Below are positions 37,576-49,758 of a stretch of 64,000 nucleotides of DNA, in pieces; positions within the stretch are counted from its first letter, which is position 1, and each line of letters starts with the position of its first letter. Where the stretch lies: the NCBI RefSeq assembly GCF_003967275.1, contig NZ_AP018721.1:992001-1056000 (forward strand), in the 5' to 3' direction. Source of the stretch: Sulfuritortus calidifontis (GTDB lineage Bacteria; Pseudomonadota; Gammaproteobacteria; Burkholderiales; Thiobacillaceae). The position numbers and the translations under genes are program-made. Under the pieces are notes generated by a model that saw only the letters and a list, made by a program, of their open reading frames with translations, was not told the origin of the DNA and did no database searches.

Positions 37576-37596
37576 GCCACACCCCAAACCCAAAAG

Positions 37597-37627
37597 AAGG
37601 GAGGCCTCTCACCAGGCCTCCCTTTTA
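37597..37627 (+). terminator. Terminator or attenuator after rplT
   Basis: GGGAGGCCT (37599-37607) and AGGCCTCCC (37614-37622) form 9-bp perfect arms around CTCACC, followed by TTTT. The T-rich tail runs into the left target-site copy of the IS1595-family element, so the insertion landed in the terminator tail. In E. coli the rplT-pheS junction carries the pheST attenuator; I see no Phe-codon leader peptide here. Confidence 0.85.
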
Positions 37628-37632
37628 TTTTG

Positions 37633-39650
<2,018 letters not shown>

Positions 39651-39668
39651 GCATCTGGGGCAGGCAAG

Positions 39669-42032
39669 ATGAAATTTTCCGAAAACTGGCTGCGCAGTTT
39701 GTGCAACCCGGATATCGATGCGGCGCAACTGGAACACCTGGTGACCATGGCCGGCCTCGAGGTCGAGGCCGTGGAGCCCGCTGCGCCCGCCTTCAGCAAG
39801 GTGGTGGTGGCCGAAATCCTCAGCGCCGAGAAGCATCCCAATGCCGACCGCCTGCAGGTCTGCCGGGTCAGGGTGGGCGAGGGCGAGCCGCTGCAGATCG
39901 TGTGCGGCGCGCCCAACGCCCGGGCCGGGCTGAAGACCGCCTGTGCCCTGGTCGGCGCCGAGTTGCCCAATGATTTCAAGATCAAGCAGGCCAAGGTGCG
40001 CGGCGTCGAGTCCTTCGGCATGCTGTGCTCGGCCAAGGAGCTGGGTCTGATGGATGCCTCGGAAGGCATCCTGGAGCTGCCGGCCGACGCACCGGTAGGC
40101 GAGGATTTCCGCGTCTGGCGCCGGCTCGACGACAAGCTGATCGAACTCAAGCTCACGCCCAATCGCGGCGACTGCCTGTCGGTGCTGGGCATTGCCCGCG
40201 AGGTGGCCGCGCTCACCGGCGCACCACTCAATCACATCGACTGCTCGGCCGTGGCGGCGAGCATCGCCGACACCTTCCCGGTCAGCGTCGATGAGCCCGG
40301 CGCCTGCCCGCGGTACTGCGGCCGGGTCATCCGCGGCATCGACGCCCGGGCGCAAACGCCGGCCTGGATGCTGGAGCGCCTGGAGCGCAGCGGCCTGCGC
40401 GGCATCCACCCGGTGGTCGACGTGACCAACTACGTGCTGCTGGAGCTGGGGCAGCCCATGCACGCCTTCGACCTGGCCAAGCTCAAGGGCGGCATCCGTG
40501 TGCGCATGGGCCAGCCTGGGGAAAAGCTTGAACTGCTCAACGAGCAGACCATCGAGCTGGCAGCCGACACCCTGGCCATCGCCGATGACAGCGGCGCCCT
40601 GGCCTTGGCTGGTGTCATGGGTGGTGCCGCGAGCGCGGTGTCCGATGCGACCTGCGACATCTTCCTCGAGTCGGCCCATTTCGCGCCGGCAGCCATCGCC
40701 GGCCGCGCCCGCCGTTATGGCCTCAACACCGATTCCTCGCACCGCTTCGAGCGCGGGGTCGACATCGACCTGCCGCGCCATGCCCTGGAGCGGGCGACCC
40801 GGCTGATCCTCGACATCTGCGGTGGCCAGGCCGGCCCGCTGGAGGAGACCGTGGCGGCCGATCTACCGCGCAGGGCCGCCGTCCATTTCCGGCCGGAGCG
40901 GGCCCGACGTCTGCTCGGCATCGACTTGCCCGAGGCTGAGATGTTGGCGATCTTCGGTCGTCTCGGCATGCAGGTCGCGGTCCAGGGCGAGGCGCTGCGA
41001 GTGACACCGCCCGGCTTCCGCTTCGACATCGAGCGCGAGGTCGACCTGATCGAAGAGATTGCCCGCGTCCACGGCTATGAAGCCATTCCCATCTTGCCGC
41101 CGCAGGGTGCCGCGCGGCTGTTGCCGGTGGCCGAATCCGTGCGCCCGGCGACCGAGGCCAAGTGCCTGCTGACTGGTCGCGGCTATCAGGAGATCATCAC
41201 CTACAGCTTCATCGCGGCGGAGCTGGATGCCGATTTCCGTGCCGGCGGCGAAGTGGTGCGCCTGATCAACCCGATCGCCAGCCAGATGGACACCATGCGC
41301 GGCAGCCTGATGGGCGGTCTGGTGCAGACCCTGCGCCATAACCTGAACCATGGCCAGGAGCGACTGCGCCTGTTCGAACTGGGCCGTTGCTTTGCCGGTG
41401 CCCGGATCGACGCCCAGCCCTTGCGGCTGGCCGGCCTGGCCTATGGCGCGGCCCGGCCCGAGCAGTGGGGTGAGACCAAGCGCGAGACCGATTTCTTCGA
41501 CATCCGCAGCGATGTCGAGGCCCTGTTCCATCCGCTGCCCCTGCACTTCGAGCGGAGCGAACATCCGGCGCTGCATCCGGGCCGCACCGCACGCATCAGC
41601 CTCGATGGCCAGGCAATTGGCTGGCTGGGCAGTTTGCACCCGCGGCTGGTGCAGAAGTACGACTTCGCCCGGGCGCCGATCCTGTTCGAACTGGACTGGG
41701 TCGCGGTGGCCGCCCGCCGGGCCCCGCGCTATGCCGGCATGTCCAAGTTTCCCGCCGTGCGCCGGGATATCGCCGTGGTGGCCGATGCCGAGCTGCCGGT
41801 GGGCGAGGTACTGGCCGCGGCCAAGGCCAATCTGCCGACCAAGATGGTCGATATCGCCTTGTTCGATGTGTACCAGGGCAAAGGCATGGAGGCCGGCAAA
41901 AAAAGCCTTGCTTTCAGCATGTTATTACAAGATACTGAGAAAACGCTTACAGACGCCGAGATCGAAGCGGCCGTGGGCAAGATGGTCCAGTTTCTTGCTG
42001 AACGCTTCAATGTGAACCTGCGCGCCGCTTGA
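39669..42032 (+). CDS. pheT: Phenylalanyl-tRNA synthetase beta subunit
   Basis: This 787-aa partner of PheS has an N-terminal EMAP-like tRNA-binding domain ([22 protein letters not shown]) and the B3/B4 editing domain ([12 protein letters not shown]-type motif, here [19 protein letters not shown]). The B5 domain ([17 protein letters not shown]) follows. A ferredoxin-fold anticodon domain ([32 protein letters not shown]) forms the C-terminus. It starts 18 nt after the duplicated pheS tail. ihfA follows by 16 nt. Confidence 0.97.
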   Translation: MKFSENWLRSLCNPDIDAAQLEHLVTMAGLEVEAVEPAAPAFSKVVVAEILSAEKHPNADRLQVCRVRVGEGEPLQIVCGAPNARAGLKTACALVGAELPNDFKIKQAKVRGVESFGMLCSAKELGLMDASEGILELPADAPVGEDFRVWRRLDDKLIELKLTPNRGDCLSVLGIAREVAALTGAPLNHIDCSAVAASIADTFPVSVDEPGACPRYCGRVIRGIDARAQTPAWMLERLERSGLRGIHPVVDVTNYVLLELGQPMHAFDLAKLKGGIRVRMGQPGEKLELLNEQTIELAADTLAIADDSGALALAGVMGGAASAVSDATCDIFLESAHFAPAAIAGRARRYGLNTDSSHRFERGVDIDLPRHALERATRLILDICGGQAGPLEETVAADLPRRAAVHFRPERARRLLGIDLPEAEMLAIFGRLGMQVAVQGEALRVTPPGFRFDIEREVDLIEEIARVHGYEAIPILPPQGAARLLPVAESVRPATEAKCLLTGRGYQEIITYSFIAAELDADFRAGGEVVRLINPIASQMDTMRGSLMGGLVQTLRHNLNHGQERLRLFELGRCFAGARIDAQPLRLAGLAYGAARPEQWGETKRETDFFDIRSDVEALFHPLPLHFERSEHPALHPGRTARISLDGQAIGWLGSLHPRLVQKYDFARAPILFELDWVAVAARRAPRYAGMSKFPAVRRDIAVVADAELPVGEVLAAAKANLPTKMVDIALFDVYQGKGMEAGKKSLAFSMLLQDTEKTLTDAEIEAAVGKMVQFLAERFNVNLRAA

Positions 42033-42048
42033 TGGAGTCTTCAAAACA

Positions 42049-42360
42049 ATGACAACCCTGACCAAGGCCGAATTGGCCAATTTGTTGTTCGAAAAAGTGG
42101 GATTGAACAAACGCGAGGCCAAGGAGATGGTCGAGGCGTTTTTCGAAGAAGTGCGCACCGCTTTGGAAACCGGCGACAGCGTCAAGCTGTCGGGCTTCGG
42201 CAATTTCCAGTTGCGCGAGAAGCCCCAGCGTCCCGGCCGCAATCCCAAGACCGGGGAAGAGATGCCGATCACCGCGCGCCGCGTGGTGACCTTTCATGCC
42301 AGCCAGAAGCTGAAGGCGATGGTCGAGACGGCCCATGCCGGAACACCTGCCGCAGAGTGA
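42049..42360 (+). CDS. ihfA: Integration host factor alpha subunit
   Basis: This is a 103-aa DNA-bending protein of the HU/IHF family. The start [20 protein letters not shown], the flank [17 protein letters not shown], and [20 protein letters not shown] with the intercalating Pro in the beta-arm mark it as IHF-alpha. IHF would also be needed for activation of sigma54 promoters such as that of flagellin copy 2. Conserved position after pheT; overlaps the MerR-type gene by 26 nt. Confidence 0.97.
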   Translation: MTTLTKAELANLLFEKVGLNKREAKEMVEAFFEEVRTALETGDSVKLSGFGNFQLREKPQRPGRNPKTGEEMPITARRVVTFHASQKLKAMVETAHAGTPAAE

Positions 42361-42739
42361 TCTGCCCCCCATTCCGTCCAAGCGCTACTTCACCATCGGT
42401 GAGGTGAGCGAGCTCTGCGCGGTCAAGCCGCACGTGCTGCGTTACTGGGAACAGGAGTTTTCCCAGCTCAAGCCGGTCAAGCGCCGCGGCAACCGCCGTT
42501 ATTACCAGCACCATGAAGTGATGCTGATCCGGCGCATCCGCCAATTGCTCTACGAGGAAGGCTTCACCATCAGCGGTGCCCGCAACCGTTTGAGTAGCGA
42601 GGAGCTGGCCGAGGTCGCCGTGCCGCTCGCGGCTGCGGCCATGCCTGCGGCGCCGGTGGTCCGGCCTGCCGGAGCGGCCGTCTCCGTCGCCGAGATCAAG
42701 CGCGAACTCGGCGATATCCTGTCGCTCTTGCGCGGCTGA
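42335..42739 (+). CDS. MerR-family transcriptional regulator
   Basis: This 134-aa protein has an N-terminal MerR winged helix ([40 protein letters not shown]) and a helix ending [11 protein letters not shown]. An Ala/Pro-rich linker and a short C-terminal helix follow, with no metal-binding cysteines. A gene of this type follows ihfA in very many Proteobacteria, but its target is unknown. The start lies within ihfA, so it is translationally coupled. Confidence 0.92.
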   Translation: MPEHLPQSDLPPIPSKRYFTIGEVSELCAVKPHVLRYWEQEFSQLKPVKRRGNRRYYQHHEVMLIRRIRQLLYEEGFTISGARNRLSSEELAEVAVPLAAAAMPAAPVVRPAGAAVSVAEIKRELGDILSLLRG

Positions 42740-42757
42740 TTCCACGCCGGAATTTCC

Positions 42758-42786
42758 TTTACCGGCCGCAGCGAAACACATATAAT
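42758..42786 (+). promoter_or_regulatory. Sigma70 promoter of tRNA-Pro
   Basis: TTTACC (42758-42763), a 17-bp spacer and a perfect TATAAT (42781-42786) lie 10 nt before the mature tRNA. GCGCCG follows the -10, a GC-rich discriminator typical of stringently controlled stable RNA genes. Confidence 0.75.
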
Positions 42787-42796
42787 TCGCGCCGTT

Positions 42797-42873
42797 CGGG
42801 GCGTAGCGCAGCCTGGTAGCGCACCTGCATGGGGTGCAGGGGGTCGGAAGTTCGAATCTTCTCGCCCCGACCA
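42797..42873 (+). tRNA. proL: tRNA-Pro (GGG anticodon)
   Basis: This is a 77-nt cloverleaf with acceptor CGGGGCG pairing CGCCCCG. The D-arm reads GCGCAGCCTGGTAGCGC, and the anticodon stem CCTGC/GCAGG carries loop ATGGGGT (anticodon GGG). The T-arm has AAGTTCGAATCTT, then A and encoded CCA. No terminator follows; surE begins 29 nt later, so tRNA-Pro is probably the head of the surE-pcm-nlpD-rpoS transcript. Confidence 0.97.
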
Positions 42874-42901
42874 CAATTTCCCCACTTTCCCATTCGTGCC
42901 G

Positions 42902-43645
42902 ATGCGGATTCTGCTCAGCAACGACGACGGCTATTTCGCACCCGGCCTGGCCGTCCTGGCCGCGACCTTGTCCGAATTCGCTCAGGTCATCGTGGTGGCG
43001 CCGGAGCGCGACCGCAGCGGCGCCAGCAATTCCCTCACCCTGGATCGACCGCTTATCGTGCGGCAGACGCCCAACGGCTTCTATCACGTCAACGGCACGC
43101 CGACCGACTGCGTCCACCTGGCCGTCACCGGCCTGCTGCCGGAGCTGCCGGACATGGTGATCTCCGGCATCAACCACGGCTCCAACATGGGCGACGACAC
43201 CATCTATTCGGGTACTGTTGCCGCGGCGACCGAGGGCTTCCTGCTCGGCATCCCCTCGATTGCGGTGTCCCTGGTCAATGTCGGCGGCGAGAACTTCCAG
43301 ACCGCGGCCAATTTCGTCGCCGAACTGGCCCGGCGCTTCGCCGCCAAGCCGATCAAGGAGCCGACCCTGCTCAACGTCAATGTGCCCGACGTGAAGCCGG
43401 AGGCCGTTACCGGTGTCGAGGTCACCCGTCTGGGCAAGCGGCACAAGGCCGAGGACGTGGTCAAGGCGGTCAACCCGCGCAATCAGGTGGTCTATTGGGT
43501 AGGCGCGGCCGGCCCGGCCCAGGATGCCGGGCCCGGCACCGATTTTTATGCGGTGGCCCAGAACCGCATCTCGGTCACGCCCTTGCAGGTCGACCTGACC
43601 CGCTATGCCCAGATGGACATGATCAAGGGCTGGATAGAGGCATGA
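42902..43645 (+). CDS. surE: 5'/3'-nucleotidase SurE
   Basis: This 247-aa survival protein is a metal-dependent nucleoside monophosphatase. The N-terminus [16 protein letters not shown] holds the two metal Asp residues. [13 protein letters not shown] and [15 protein letters not shown] complete the active site. I chose the ATG at 42902, which gives the standard SurE N-terminus; a GTG at 42896 is possible. Neither has a clear ribosome site. Pcm follows with an ATGA overlap, in the stress-survival order surE-pcm-nlpD-rpoS. Confidence 0.96.
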   Translation: MRILLSNDDGYFAPGLAVLAATLSEFAQVIVVAPERDRSGASNSLTLDRPLIVRQTPNGFYHVNGTPTDCVHLAVTGLLPELPDMVISGINHGSNMGDDTIYSGTVAAATEGFLLGIPSIAVSLVNVGGENFQTAANFVAELARRFAAKPIKEPTLLNVNVPDVKPEAVTGVEVTRLGKRHKAEDVVKAVNPRNQVVYWVGAAGPAQDAGPGTDFYAVAQNRISVTPLQVDLTRYAQMDMIKGWIEA

Positions 43646-44301
43646 ACGGCGGTCATTCCGGCATCGGCATGACCTCGCAGCGCACCCGTGCGCGCATGGT
43701 CGAGCGGCTGAAGGAACAGGGCATCCAGGATCCGATGGTACTGGCGGCCATGGCCGCCATCCCGCGCCACGTGTTCCTGGAAGATGCCTTGCAGATTCGC
43801 GCCTATGAGGACACGCCGCTGCCCATCGGCTACGGCCAGACCATCTCCAGCCCCTACACCGTGGCCCGTTCCTGCGAACTGGCCTGCAATGGCAAACGTC
43901 TGGAAAAGGTGCTGGAGATCGGCGGCGGCTGCGGCTATCAGGCCGCGGTGCTGTCCAAGCTGGCGCAGAAGGTGATCAGCATCGAGCGCATCGCTGGCCT
44001 GGTCGGCAAGTCGCGTAACACCCTGCGCGAACTGCGTGTGACCAATGTCCTGATCAAGATCGCCGACGGCACGCTGGGCTACAAGGATGCCGCCCCCTAC
44101 GACGCCATCGTGGTGGCCGCCGCCATGCCCTATATCCCGGAAGAACTGCTGGCGCAGCTGAAGCCGGGCGGCCGTCTGGTGGCGCCGGTCGGTTCGGGCG
44201 ACAACCAGCGGCTGAAGCTGGTGGAGGCAGGTCCGGAGGGGTATGTCGAAAGCGACCTGGAAGCGGCCAAGTTCGTGCCCCTGCTGCCTGGGGTGAGTTG
44301 A
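43642..44301 (+). CDS. pcm: Protein-L-isoaspartate O-methyltransferase
   Basis: This repair enzyme methylates isoaspartyl residues in aged proteins. The 219-aa protein has motifs [35 protein letters not shown] (SAM motif I) and [17 protein letters not shown], plus [12 protein letters not shown]. The ATG overlaps the surE stop. The larger in-frame ORF that begins in tRNA-Pro is not coding before this point. Confidence 0.96.
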   Translation: MNGGHSGIGMTSQRTRARMVERLKEQGIQDPMVLAAMAAIPRHVFLEDALQIRAYEDTPLPIGYGQTISSPYTVARSCELACNGKRLEKVLEIGGGCGYQAAVLSKLAQKVISIERIAGLVGKSRNTLRELRVTNVLIKIADGTLGYKDAAPYDAIVVAAAMPYIPEELLAQLKPGGRLVAPVGSGDNQRLKLVEAGPEGYVESDLEAAKFVPLLPGVS

Positions 44302-45029
44302 GCCGTCCGCTCGCCTGGCTGCTGCTTGCCGGTCTGGCTGCGATGCTGGCCGGATGCGGCAGCACCCGTTGGCTGGCCCCGATCAAGGAGATTGGCAAGA
44401 CCCGCAAGGCCGGCCCGGTTGCCGAGTCCTATGTCGTCCAGCCGGGCGACACCCTGTTCAAGATCGCCTTCGAGCACGGCCTCGATTACCGCGATCTCGC
44501 CGCCTGGAATGGCATCGCCGACGTCAACTTGATCCGAGCCGGCGAACGCCTGCGCCTGCTACCGCAGCGCAAGCCGAGTGTGGCGACAGCGCCGGCCAAA
44601 CCGGCTCGCAACAGCCCGCCTCCGGTCGAAGCGGAGTCCCCGATGGAGAACGAAGAGGTGGCGGCCTGGATCTGGCCGGCCCGTGGCAGCCTGTTGGAGG
44701 GGTTCGATGAGGCGGCCGGTAACAAAGGTATCGACATCGCCGGTAGCCTAGGCACCCCGGTCCTGGCCGGGGCGCCGGGCAGGGTGGTCTATGCCGGCGA
44801 AGGCTTGCGCGGATATGGAAAACTCATCATCATCAAGCACAACCAGACGACCCTGTCTGCCTATGCCCATCATTCCCGTATCCTGGTACATGAGGGGCAA
44901 ACTGTCGCCCAAGGCCAGAAGATCGGCGAGATGGGCAGCAGCGACAGCGACCGGGTCAAGCTGCACTTTGAGATTCGGCGTTTCGGCCGGCCACAGGATC
45001 CACTGATTTACCTGCCCAAGAGCGGGTAA
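44298..45029 (+). CDS. nlpD: NlpD-like lipoprotein, LysM plus degenerate M23 domain
   Basis: This 243-aa lipoprotein has a signal peptide with lipobox LAGC (lipid Cys20). A LysM domain ([21 protein letters not shown]) covers ~48-90, and a C-terminal LytM/M23 domain covers ~125-240. The zinc ligands are missing: NKGIDIAG replaces HKGID, and KLHFEIR replaces HLHFEIR. It is therefore probably not a peptidase but an amidase activator, like E. coli NlpD with AmiC in daughter-cell separation. The TTG start overlaps the pcm stop. In E. coli the main rpoS promoter lies inside nlpD. Confidence 0.93.
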   Translation: MSRPLAWLLLAGLAAMLAGCGSTRWLAPIKEIGKTRKAGPVAESYVVQPGDTLFKIAFEHGLDYRDLAAWNGIADVNLIRAGERLRLLPQRKPSVATAPAKPARNSPPPVEAESPMENEEVAAWIWPARGSLLEGFDEAAGNKGIDIAGSLGTPVLAGAPGRVVYAGEGLRGYGKLIIIKHNQTTLSAYAHHSRILVHEGQTVAQGQKIGEMGSSDSDRVKLHFEIRRFGRPQDPLIYLPKSG

Positions 45030-45047
45030 ACCCAAGCAGGAGGGAAA

Positions 45048-45983
45048 ATGCAGGACGAAGAGTACGTCGATCCTGAAATGGAAGCGGAGGCGGCCGAGGA
45101 AGAAGAGCCGACCACCGAGCCGGTCCATGCCGAAACCGAATTCGATTTCGACGAGATCTTCGACGTCACCCAGATCTACCTGAACGAGATCGGCCGGGAG
45201 GAACTGCTCACCCAGGTTCAGGAGCGCGAGTTGGCGGTGCGCATGCGCGCTGGCGAATTCGAGGCCCGGCAGATCCTGATCGAGCGCAATCTGCGCCTCG
45301 TGGTGAACATCGCCAAGCATTACCTCAATCGCGGCCTGACCCTGCTCGATTTGGTCGAGGAGGGCAATCTGGGCCTCATGCATGCCCTGGAGAAGTTCGA
45401 CCCCGAGCGCGGCTTCCGCTTTTCCACCTATGCCACCTGGTGGATCCGCCAGAACATCGAGCGCGCCATCATGAACCAGTCGCGCACCATCCGCCTGCCG
45501 GTGCACGTGATCAAGGAGCTCAACGTCTACCTGCGGGCCCAGCGCCATCTGGAGATGCACGGCTGTCCCGAGGCCGGGCCCGAGGAGATCGCCCACCTGA
45601 CCGGCAAGCCGGTCGAGGATGTGCGCCGGGTGTTGGCCCTGAACGATCGGGTCGCCTCGCTCGACGCCCCGCTGGACATCGACCCCAGCCTGTCGATCGG
45701 CGAGGCGATCGCCGACGAGAACTCGGAGATGCCGGAAGAGATGCTGGCCACCGCCGAGATCGAACACTACGTCCACGAATGGCTGGCGGAACTGCCCGAA
45801 AAGCACCGCTGGGTGATCGAGCGCCGCTTCGGCCTCAACAACCAGGAGATCGCCACCCTGGAGGAACTGGCCGAGGTGCTCAAGGTCACCCGCGAGCGGG
45901 TGCGGCAAATCCAGCTGGAGGCCTTGCAGACCCTGCGCAAGATGCTGCGGCGCAAGGGCATGTCCAAGGACGGCCTGTTGTGA
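45048..45983 (+). CDS. rpoS: RNA polymerase sigma factor RpoS
   Basis: This is the stationary-phase/general stress sigma factor, 311 aa. Region 1.2 starts at [16 protein letters not shown]. Region 2 has [17 protein letters not shown], then [20 protein letters not shown] and [17 protein letters not shown]. Region 3 is [14 protein letters not shown], and region 4 is [19 protein letters not shown] followed by [14 protein letters not shown]. An acidic N-terminal extension (residues 1-35) is unusual in being almost all Asp/Glu. The ribosome site AGGAGG is 7 nt upstream. Conserved neighbours confirm the call over RpoD or RpoH. Confidence 0.97.
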   Translation: MQDEEYVDPEMEAEAAEEEEPTTEPVHAETEFDFDEIFDVTQIYLNEIGREELLTQVQERELAVRMRAGEFEARQILIERNLRLVVNIAKHYLNRGLTLLDLVEEGNLGLMHALEKFDPERGFRFSTYATWWIRQNIERAIMNQSRTIRLPVHVIKELNVYLRAQRHLEMHGCPEAGPEEIAHLTGKPVEDVRRVLALNDRVASLDAPLDIDPSLSIGEAIADENSEMPEEMLATAEIEHYVHEWLAELPEKHRWVIERRFGLNNQEIATLEELAEVLKVTRERVRQIQLEALQTLRKMLRRKGMSKDGLL

Positions 45984-46648
45984 TCGACTGGCGGGGGGTC
46001 GACACCGTCCTGCTCGACATGGACGGTACCCTGCTCGACCTGCATTACGACAACCATTTCTGGCAGGTCTATGTCCCGGAGAAATACGCCGAGCGGCACG
46101 GCCTGCCGCCCGACGAGGCGCATGCCGAGTGCTTTCGCCGCTACAACGCCAAGGCCGGCACCCTTGACTGGTATTGCGTGGACTACTGGAGCGAGCAGTT
46201 CCAACTCGACATCGTTGCGCTCAAGGAAGAGGTCGCCCACCTGATCGCGGTGCATCCGGACGTGCCGGAATTCCTGCAAGCGGCACGCTCAGCCGGCAAG
46301 CGGGTGGTGTTGGTGACCAATGCCCACCACAAGAGCCTCAACCTCAAGATGCAGCGCACCGGCCTGGATGTGCATTTCGACGCCATCCACAGCTCGCATG
46401 AATTCGGCCTGGCCAAGGAGAACCCAGGCTTCTGGGCCAGGCTGCAGGCGGTGGAGCTGTTCGATCCGGCGCGCTCGCTGTTGGTCGACGACAGCCTGCC
46501 GGTGCTGCGCTCGGCGCGGGGCTATGGCATTGCCCATCTGCTGGCGGTCTACCAGCCGGATACCCGGCTGCCGGAGAAGGATGTCGGGGAATTCACCGCG
46601 ATCCGCCGCTTTGGCGAGATCATGCCGGTGCAGGCCAAGGCGGCTTAG
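45980..46648 (+). CDS. yrfG: HAD-family GMP/IMP nucleotidase
   Basis: This 222-aa HAD phosphatase has motif [16 protein letters not shown], motif [13 protein letters not shown], and motif [18 protein letters not shown]. Its pattern ([16 protein letters not shown]) matches YrfG-type GMP/IMP 5'-nucleotidases. The GTG start overlaps the rpoS stop, so it is cotranscribed with rpoS. The larger ORF in the same frame inside rpoS is a shadow. Confidence 0.9.
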   Translation: MIDWRGVDTVLLDMDGTLLDLHYDNHFWQVYVPEKYAERHGLPPDEAHAECFRRYNAKAGTLDWYCVDYWSEQFQLDIVALKEEVAHLIAVHPDVPEFLQAARSAGKRVVLVTNAHHKSLNLKMQRTGLDVHFDAIHSSHEFGLAKENPGFWARLQAVELFDPARSLLVDDSLPVLRSARGYGIAHLLAVYQPDTRLPEKDVGEFTAIRRFGEIMPVQAKAA

Positions 46649-46657
46649 CGCCTGCCC

Positions 46658-47026
46658 CTAAATAATCAGTGCCGCCGCGACCCGGCGGCCTTCGGCCGAA
46701 AGAAAATTAAAGGTCCGGCAGGCCGCGCCCAGGTCCATGATTTCCACCCCGATTCCCCGCGTCATCAGGCCGGCATAGAGGCCGGGCTGGGGAAAGCGCA
46801 ACCGGCTGCCGGTGCCGAGCAGGACCAGGTCGGGTGCGAACTGGAGCAAGGCCTCGAAATGGGCCCCGGTCAGATCCTCGAAGCCGCCGATCAGCCAGTC
46901 CGGCTGCAGCCGGTCGGGCAGGACCAGCAGGTTGCGCTCGTGGCGCTGGCCGTTGACCAGGACATAGCCGTCGCCATAGCTGGTGAAGGCGTACTGGCCG
47001 GCGGTGGAGTCGAGGTGCAGTTTCAT
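46658..47026 (-). CDS. Mth938-like domain protein (DUF498)
   Basis: This 122-aa conserved protein has the Mth938/Xcc1710 fold: MKLHLDSTAGQYAFTSYGDG, then DLVLLGTGSRLRFPQP and GIGVEIMDLGAACRTFNFL. The family is widespread but of uncertain function in bacteria; human NDUFAF3 is a relative. It converges with yrfG (9 bp between stops) and is divergent from alaA. Confidence 0.88.
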   Translation of the reverse strand: MKLHLDSTAGQYAFTSYGDGYVLVNGQRHERNLLVLPDRLQPDWLIGGFEDLTGAHFEALLQFAPDLVLLGTGSRLRFPQPGLYAGLMTRGIGVEIMDLGAACRTFNFLSAEGRRVAAALII

Positions 47027-47056
47027 GGCCCGAGGTGCGGTTTCAAGACCGCTAGT

Positions 47057-47086
47057 TTGCCGTGAAAATAAGCGGTCGGGTAAAAT
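47057..47086 (+). promoter_or_regulatory. Putative sigma70 promoter of alaA
   Basis: TTGCCG (47057-47062), an 18-bp spacer and TAAAAT (47081-47086) lie in the 169-bp gap between the divergent Mth938 and alaA genes. No other feature is visible in that gap. Confidence 0.5.
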
Positions 47087-47195
47087 TAAACCTTTTGATG
47101 AAGGCCCCGGCGCGCATGCTCAAGAATCCGCAACCCCTCTCCCAGTCGACCGAAACGGGCGGTTGCGCGTGAGTGCCGGCAAACGAAAGTCCAAA

Positions 47196-48422
47196 ATGCG
47201 TCCGCTCGGCAAATCCGCGAAGCTCGCCAATGTCTGCTACGACATCCGGGGGCCGGTCATGGCGCGCGCCAAGCAGCTCGAGGAGGAGGGGCACCGCATC
47301 CTCAAGCTGAACATCGGCAACCTGGCGCCGTTCGGCTTCGATGCGCCGGAAGAGATCGTGCAGGACGTCATCCGCAACCTGCCGGACGCCGCCGGCTATT
47401 GCGATTCCAAGGGCCTGTTCTCGGCGCGCAAGGCGATCATGCACGAGACCCAGCGCCTGGGCATCAAGGGCGTGCAGATCGAGGACATCTACATCGGCAA
47501 CGGCGTCTCCGAGCTGATCGTGATGACCATGCAGGCCATGCTCGATATCGGTGACGAGGTGCTGCTGCCAGCGCCCGATTACCCGCTCTGGACCGCCGGG
47601 GTGACGCTGGCCGGCGGCACGCCGCGCCACTATCTGTGCAGGGAGGAGGCGGGCTGGCTGCCGGACCTCGATGACATCCGCGCCAAGATCACGCCGAAGA
47701 CCAAGGCCATCGTCGTGATCAACCCGAACAACCCGACCGGGGCGCTGTATCCGGAGCCGGTGCTGCGCGAGCTCATCGAGATCGCGCGCGAGCATCAACT
47801 GGTGATCTGCGCCGACGAGATCTACGACAAGATGGTCTACGACGGCGCCAAGCACGTGCCGCTCGCCTCGCTGGCCGACGACCTGCTGTTCCTCACCTAC
47901 AACGGCCTGTCCAAGAACTACCGCTCCTGCGGCTACCGCACCGGCTGGGTGGTGCTGTCGGGCGAGAAGCGCCATGCCCAGGACTTCATCGAAGGCCTGA
48001 CCATGCTGGCCTCGATGCGCCTGTGCGCCAACGTGCCGGCCCAGCATGCCATCCAGACCGCTCTCGGCGGCTACCAGAGCATTTACGAACTGGTGGCGCC
48101 GGACGGGCGGCTGACCCGTCAGCGCGATCTCGCCTGGGAGATGCTCAACGCCATCCCCGGCGTGTCCTGCGTCAAGCCGCAGGCCACCCTCTACCTTTTC
48201 CCCCGCCTCGACCCCAAGGTCTATCCCATCCAGGACGATCAGCAATTCGTCCTGGAGATGCTGGAAGAGGAGAAGGTGCTGGTGGTCCAGGGCAGCGGCT
48301 TCAACTGGCCGAGTCCCGACCACTTCCGCGTCGTGTTCCTGCCCCATGAAGAGGTGTTGCGCGAGGCCATCCAGCGCATGGAGCGCTTCCTTGCCAACTA
48401 CCGCAAACGCCATTCGACCTGA
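47196..48422 (+). CDS. alaA: Alanine transaminase (AlaA family)
   Basis: This PLP aminotransferase makes alanine from pyruvate and glutamate. The 408-aa protein closely follows AlaA: KSAKLANVCYDIRGPVMARA, then LKLNIGNLAPFGFDAPEE and DIYIGNGVSELIV. PAPDYPLWTAGVTLAGG and INPNNPTGALYPEPVL follow, and NGLSKNYRSCGYRTGW contains the PLP Lys. ASMRLCANVPAQHAIQTALG is near the end. I chose the ATG at 47196; a GTG at 47169 is possible but has no better ribosome site. It heads alaA-hom-thrC, a common betaproteobacterial arrangement. Confidence 0.95.
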   Translation: MRPLGKSAKLANVCYDIRGPVMARAKQLEEEGHRILKLNIGNLAPFGFDAPEEIVQDVIRNLPDAAGYCDSKGLFSARKAIMHETQRLGIKGVQIEDIYIGNGVSELIVMTMQAMLDIGDEVLLPAPDYPLWTAGVTLAGGTPRHYLCREEAGWLPDLDDIRAKITPKTKAIVVINPNNPTGALYPEPVLRELIEIAREHQLVICADEIYDKMVYDGAKHVPLASLADDLLFLTYNGLSKNYRSCGYRTGWVVLSGEKRHAQDFIEGLTMLASMRLCANVPAQHAIQTALGGYQSIYELVAPDGRLTRQRDLAWEMLNAIPGVSCVKPQATLYLFPRLDPKVYPIQDDQQFVLEMLEEEKVLVVQGSGFNWPSPDHFRVVFLPHEEVLREAIQRMERFLANYRKRHST

Positions 48423-48447
48423 TTCAACCCATAGAAGAACTTCAACC

Positions 48448-49758
48448 ATGAAACCCATCCATGTCGGCCTGCTCGGCCTCGGCACCGTCGGTGGCGGCAC
48501 CCTTACCGTGCTGCGCCGCAACAAGGAAGAAATCGCCCGTCGTGCCGGGCGTGAGATTCGCGTGGTGCAGGCCGCCGTGCGCGACCTGGCCAAGGCCCGC
48601 GCCTTCGCCGGCGAGGGCCTGGACCTGACCACCGACCCGATGGCCGTGGTCGACAATGCCGAGATCGACATCGTGGTCGAGCTGATCGGCGGCATCGAGC
48701 CGGCGCGTAGCCTGGTGCTCAAGGCCATTCAGAACGGCAAGCACGTGGTCACCGCCAACAAGGCGCTGATCGCCAAGCACGGCAACGAGATCTTCGCCGC
48801 GGCGCAAGGCCGTGGCGTCATGGTCGCCTTCGAGGCGGCGGTGGCCGGCGGTATCCCCATCATCAAGGCCATCCGCGAGGGCCTGTCGGCCAACCGCATC
48901 CAGTGGCTGGCCGGCATCATCAACGGCACCACCAATTTCATCCTGTCCGAGATGCGCGACAAGGGCCTGGCCTTCGATACCGTGTTGAAGGAGGCCCAGC
49001 GCCTGGGCTATGCCGAGGCCGACCCGACCTTCGACGTCGAGGGCGTCGATGCCGCGCACAAGCTGGCCATCCTCTCCGCCATCGCCTTCGGCGTGCCCAT
49101 GCAGTTCGACGCCGCCTACATCGAGGGCATCTCCAAGCTGACCCGCGAGGACATCCGCTACGCCGAGGAGCTGGGCTATCGGGTGAAGCTGCTCGGCATC
49201 ACCAAGCGGCGCGACGACGGCATCGAGCTGCGCGTGCACCCGACCCTGATCCCGGAGAAGCGGCTGATCGCCAACGTCAACGGCGCCATGAACGCCGTGC
49301 TGGTCAACGGCGATGCCGTCGGCGCCACCCTGTATTACGGCAAGGGTGCCGGCGCCGAGCCGACCGCCTCGGCCGTGGTCGCCGACCTGGTCGACGTCAC
49401 CCGCCTGCACACCGCCGACCCGCACCACCGCGTGCCGCACCTCGCCTTCCAGCCGGATCAGCTGACCGACCTCAAGGTGCTGCCGATGGACGAGGTCGCG
49501 ACTTCTTACTACCTGCGCATGCGCGCCTTGGACAAGCCGGGCGTGCTGGCCGACATCACCCGCATCCTGGCCGACCTCAACATCTCGATCGACGCCATGC
49601 TGCAGAAGGAGCCGGCCGAGGGCGAGAAGCAAGCCGACATCATCATCCTGACCCATGTCGCGCTGGAGAAGCACGTCAACGCGGCCATCGCCAGGATCGA
49701 GGCCCTGGGCAGCATCGATGGCCGGGTCACCCGCATCCGTCTGGAAGAATTGAATTGA
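48448..49758 (+). CDS. hom: Homoserine dehydrogenase
   Basis: This enzyme reduces aspartate semialdehyde to homoserine in the threonine/methionine branch. The 436-aa monofunctional enzyme has a Rossmann start VGLLGLGTVGGGT, the signature GIINGTTNFILSEM, catalytic region EAQRLGYAEADPTFDVEGVD, and a C-terminal ACT domain (RALDKPGVLADITRIL) for threonine feedback. The ATG at 48448 is preferred over upstream in-frame starts inside alaA. thrC overlaps its stop (TGATG). Confidence 0.97.
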   Translation: MKPIHVGLLGLGTVGGGTLTVLRRNKEEIARRAGREIRVVQAAVRDLAKARAFAGEGLDLTTDPMAVVDNAEIDIVVELIGGIEPARSLVLKAIQNGKHVVTANKALIAKHGNEIFAAAQGRGVMVAFEAAVAGGIPIIKAIREGLSANRIQWLAGIINGTTNFILSEMRDKGLAFDTVLKEAQRLGYAEADPTFDVEGVDAAHKLAILSAIAFGVPMQFDAAYIEGISKLTREDIRYAEELGYRVKLLGITKRRDDGIELRVHPTLIPEKRLIANVNGAMNAVLVNGDAVGATLYYGKGAGAEPTASAVVADLVDVTRLHTADPHHRVPHLAFQPDQLTDLKVLPMDEVATSYYLRMRALDKPGVLADITRILADLNISIDAMLQKEPAEGEKQADIIILTHVALEKHVNAAIARIEALGSIDGRVTRIRLEELN

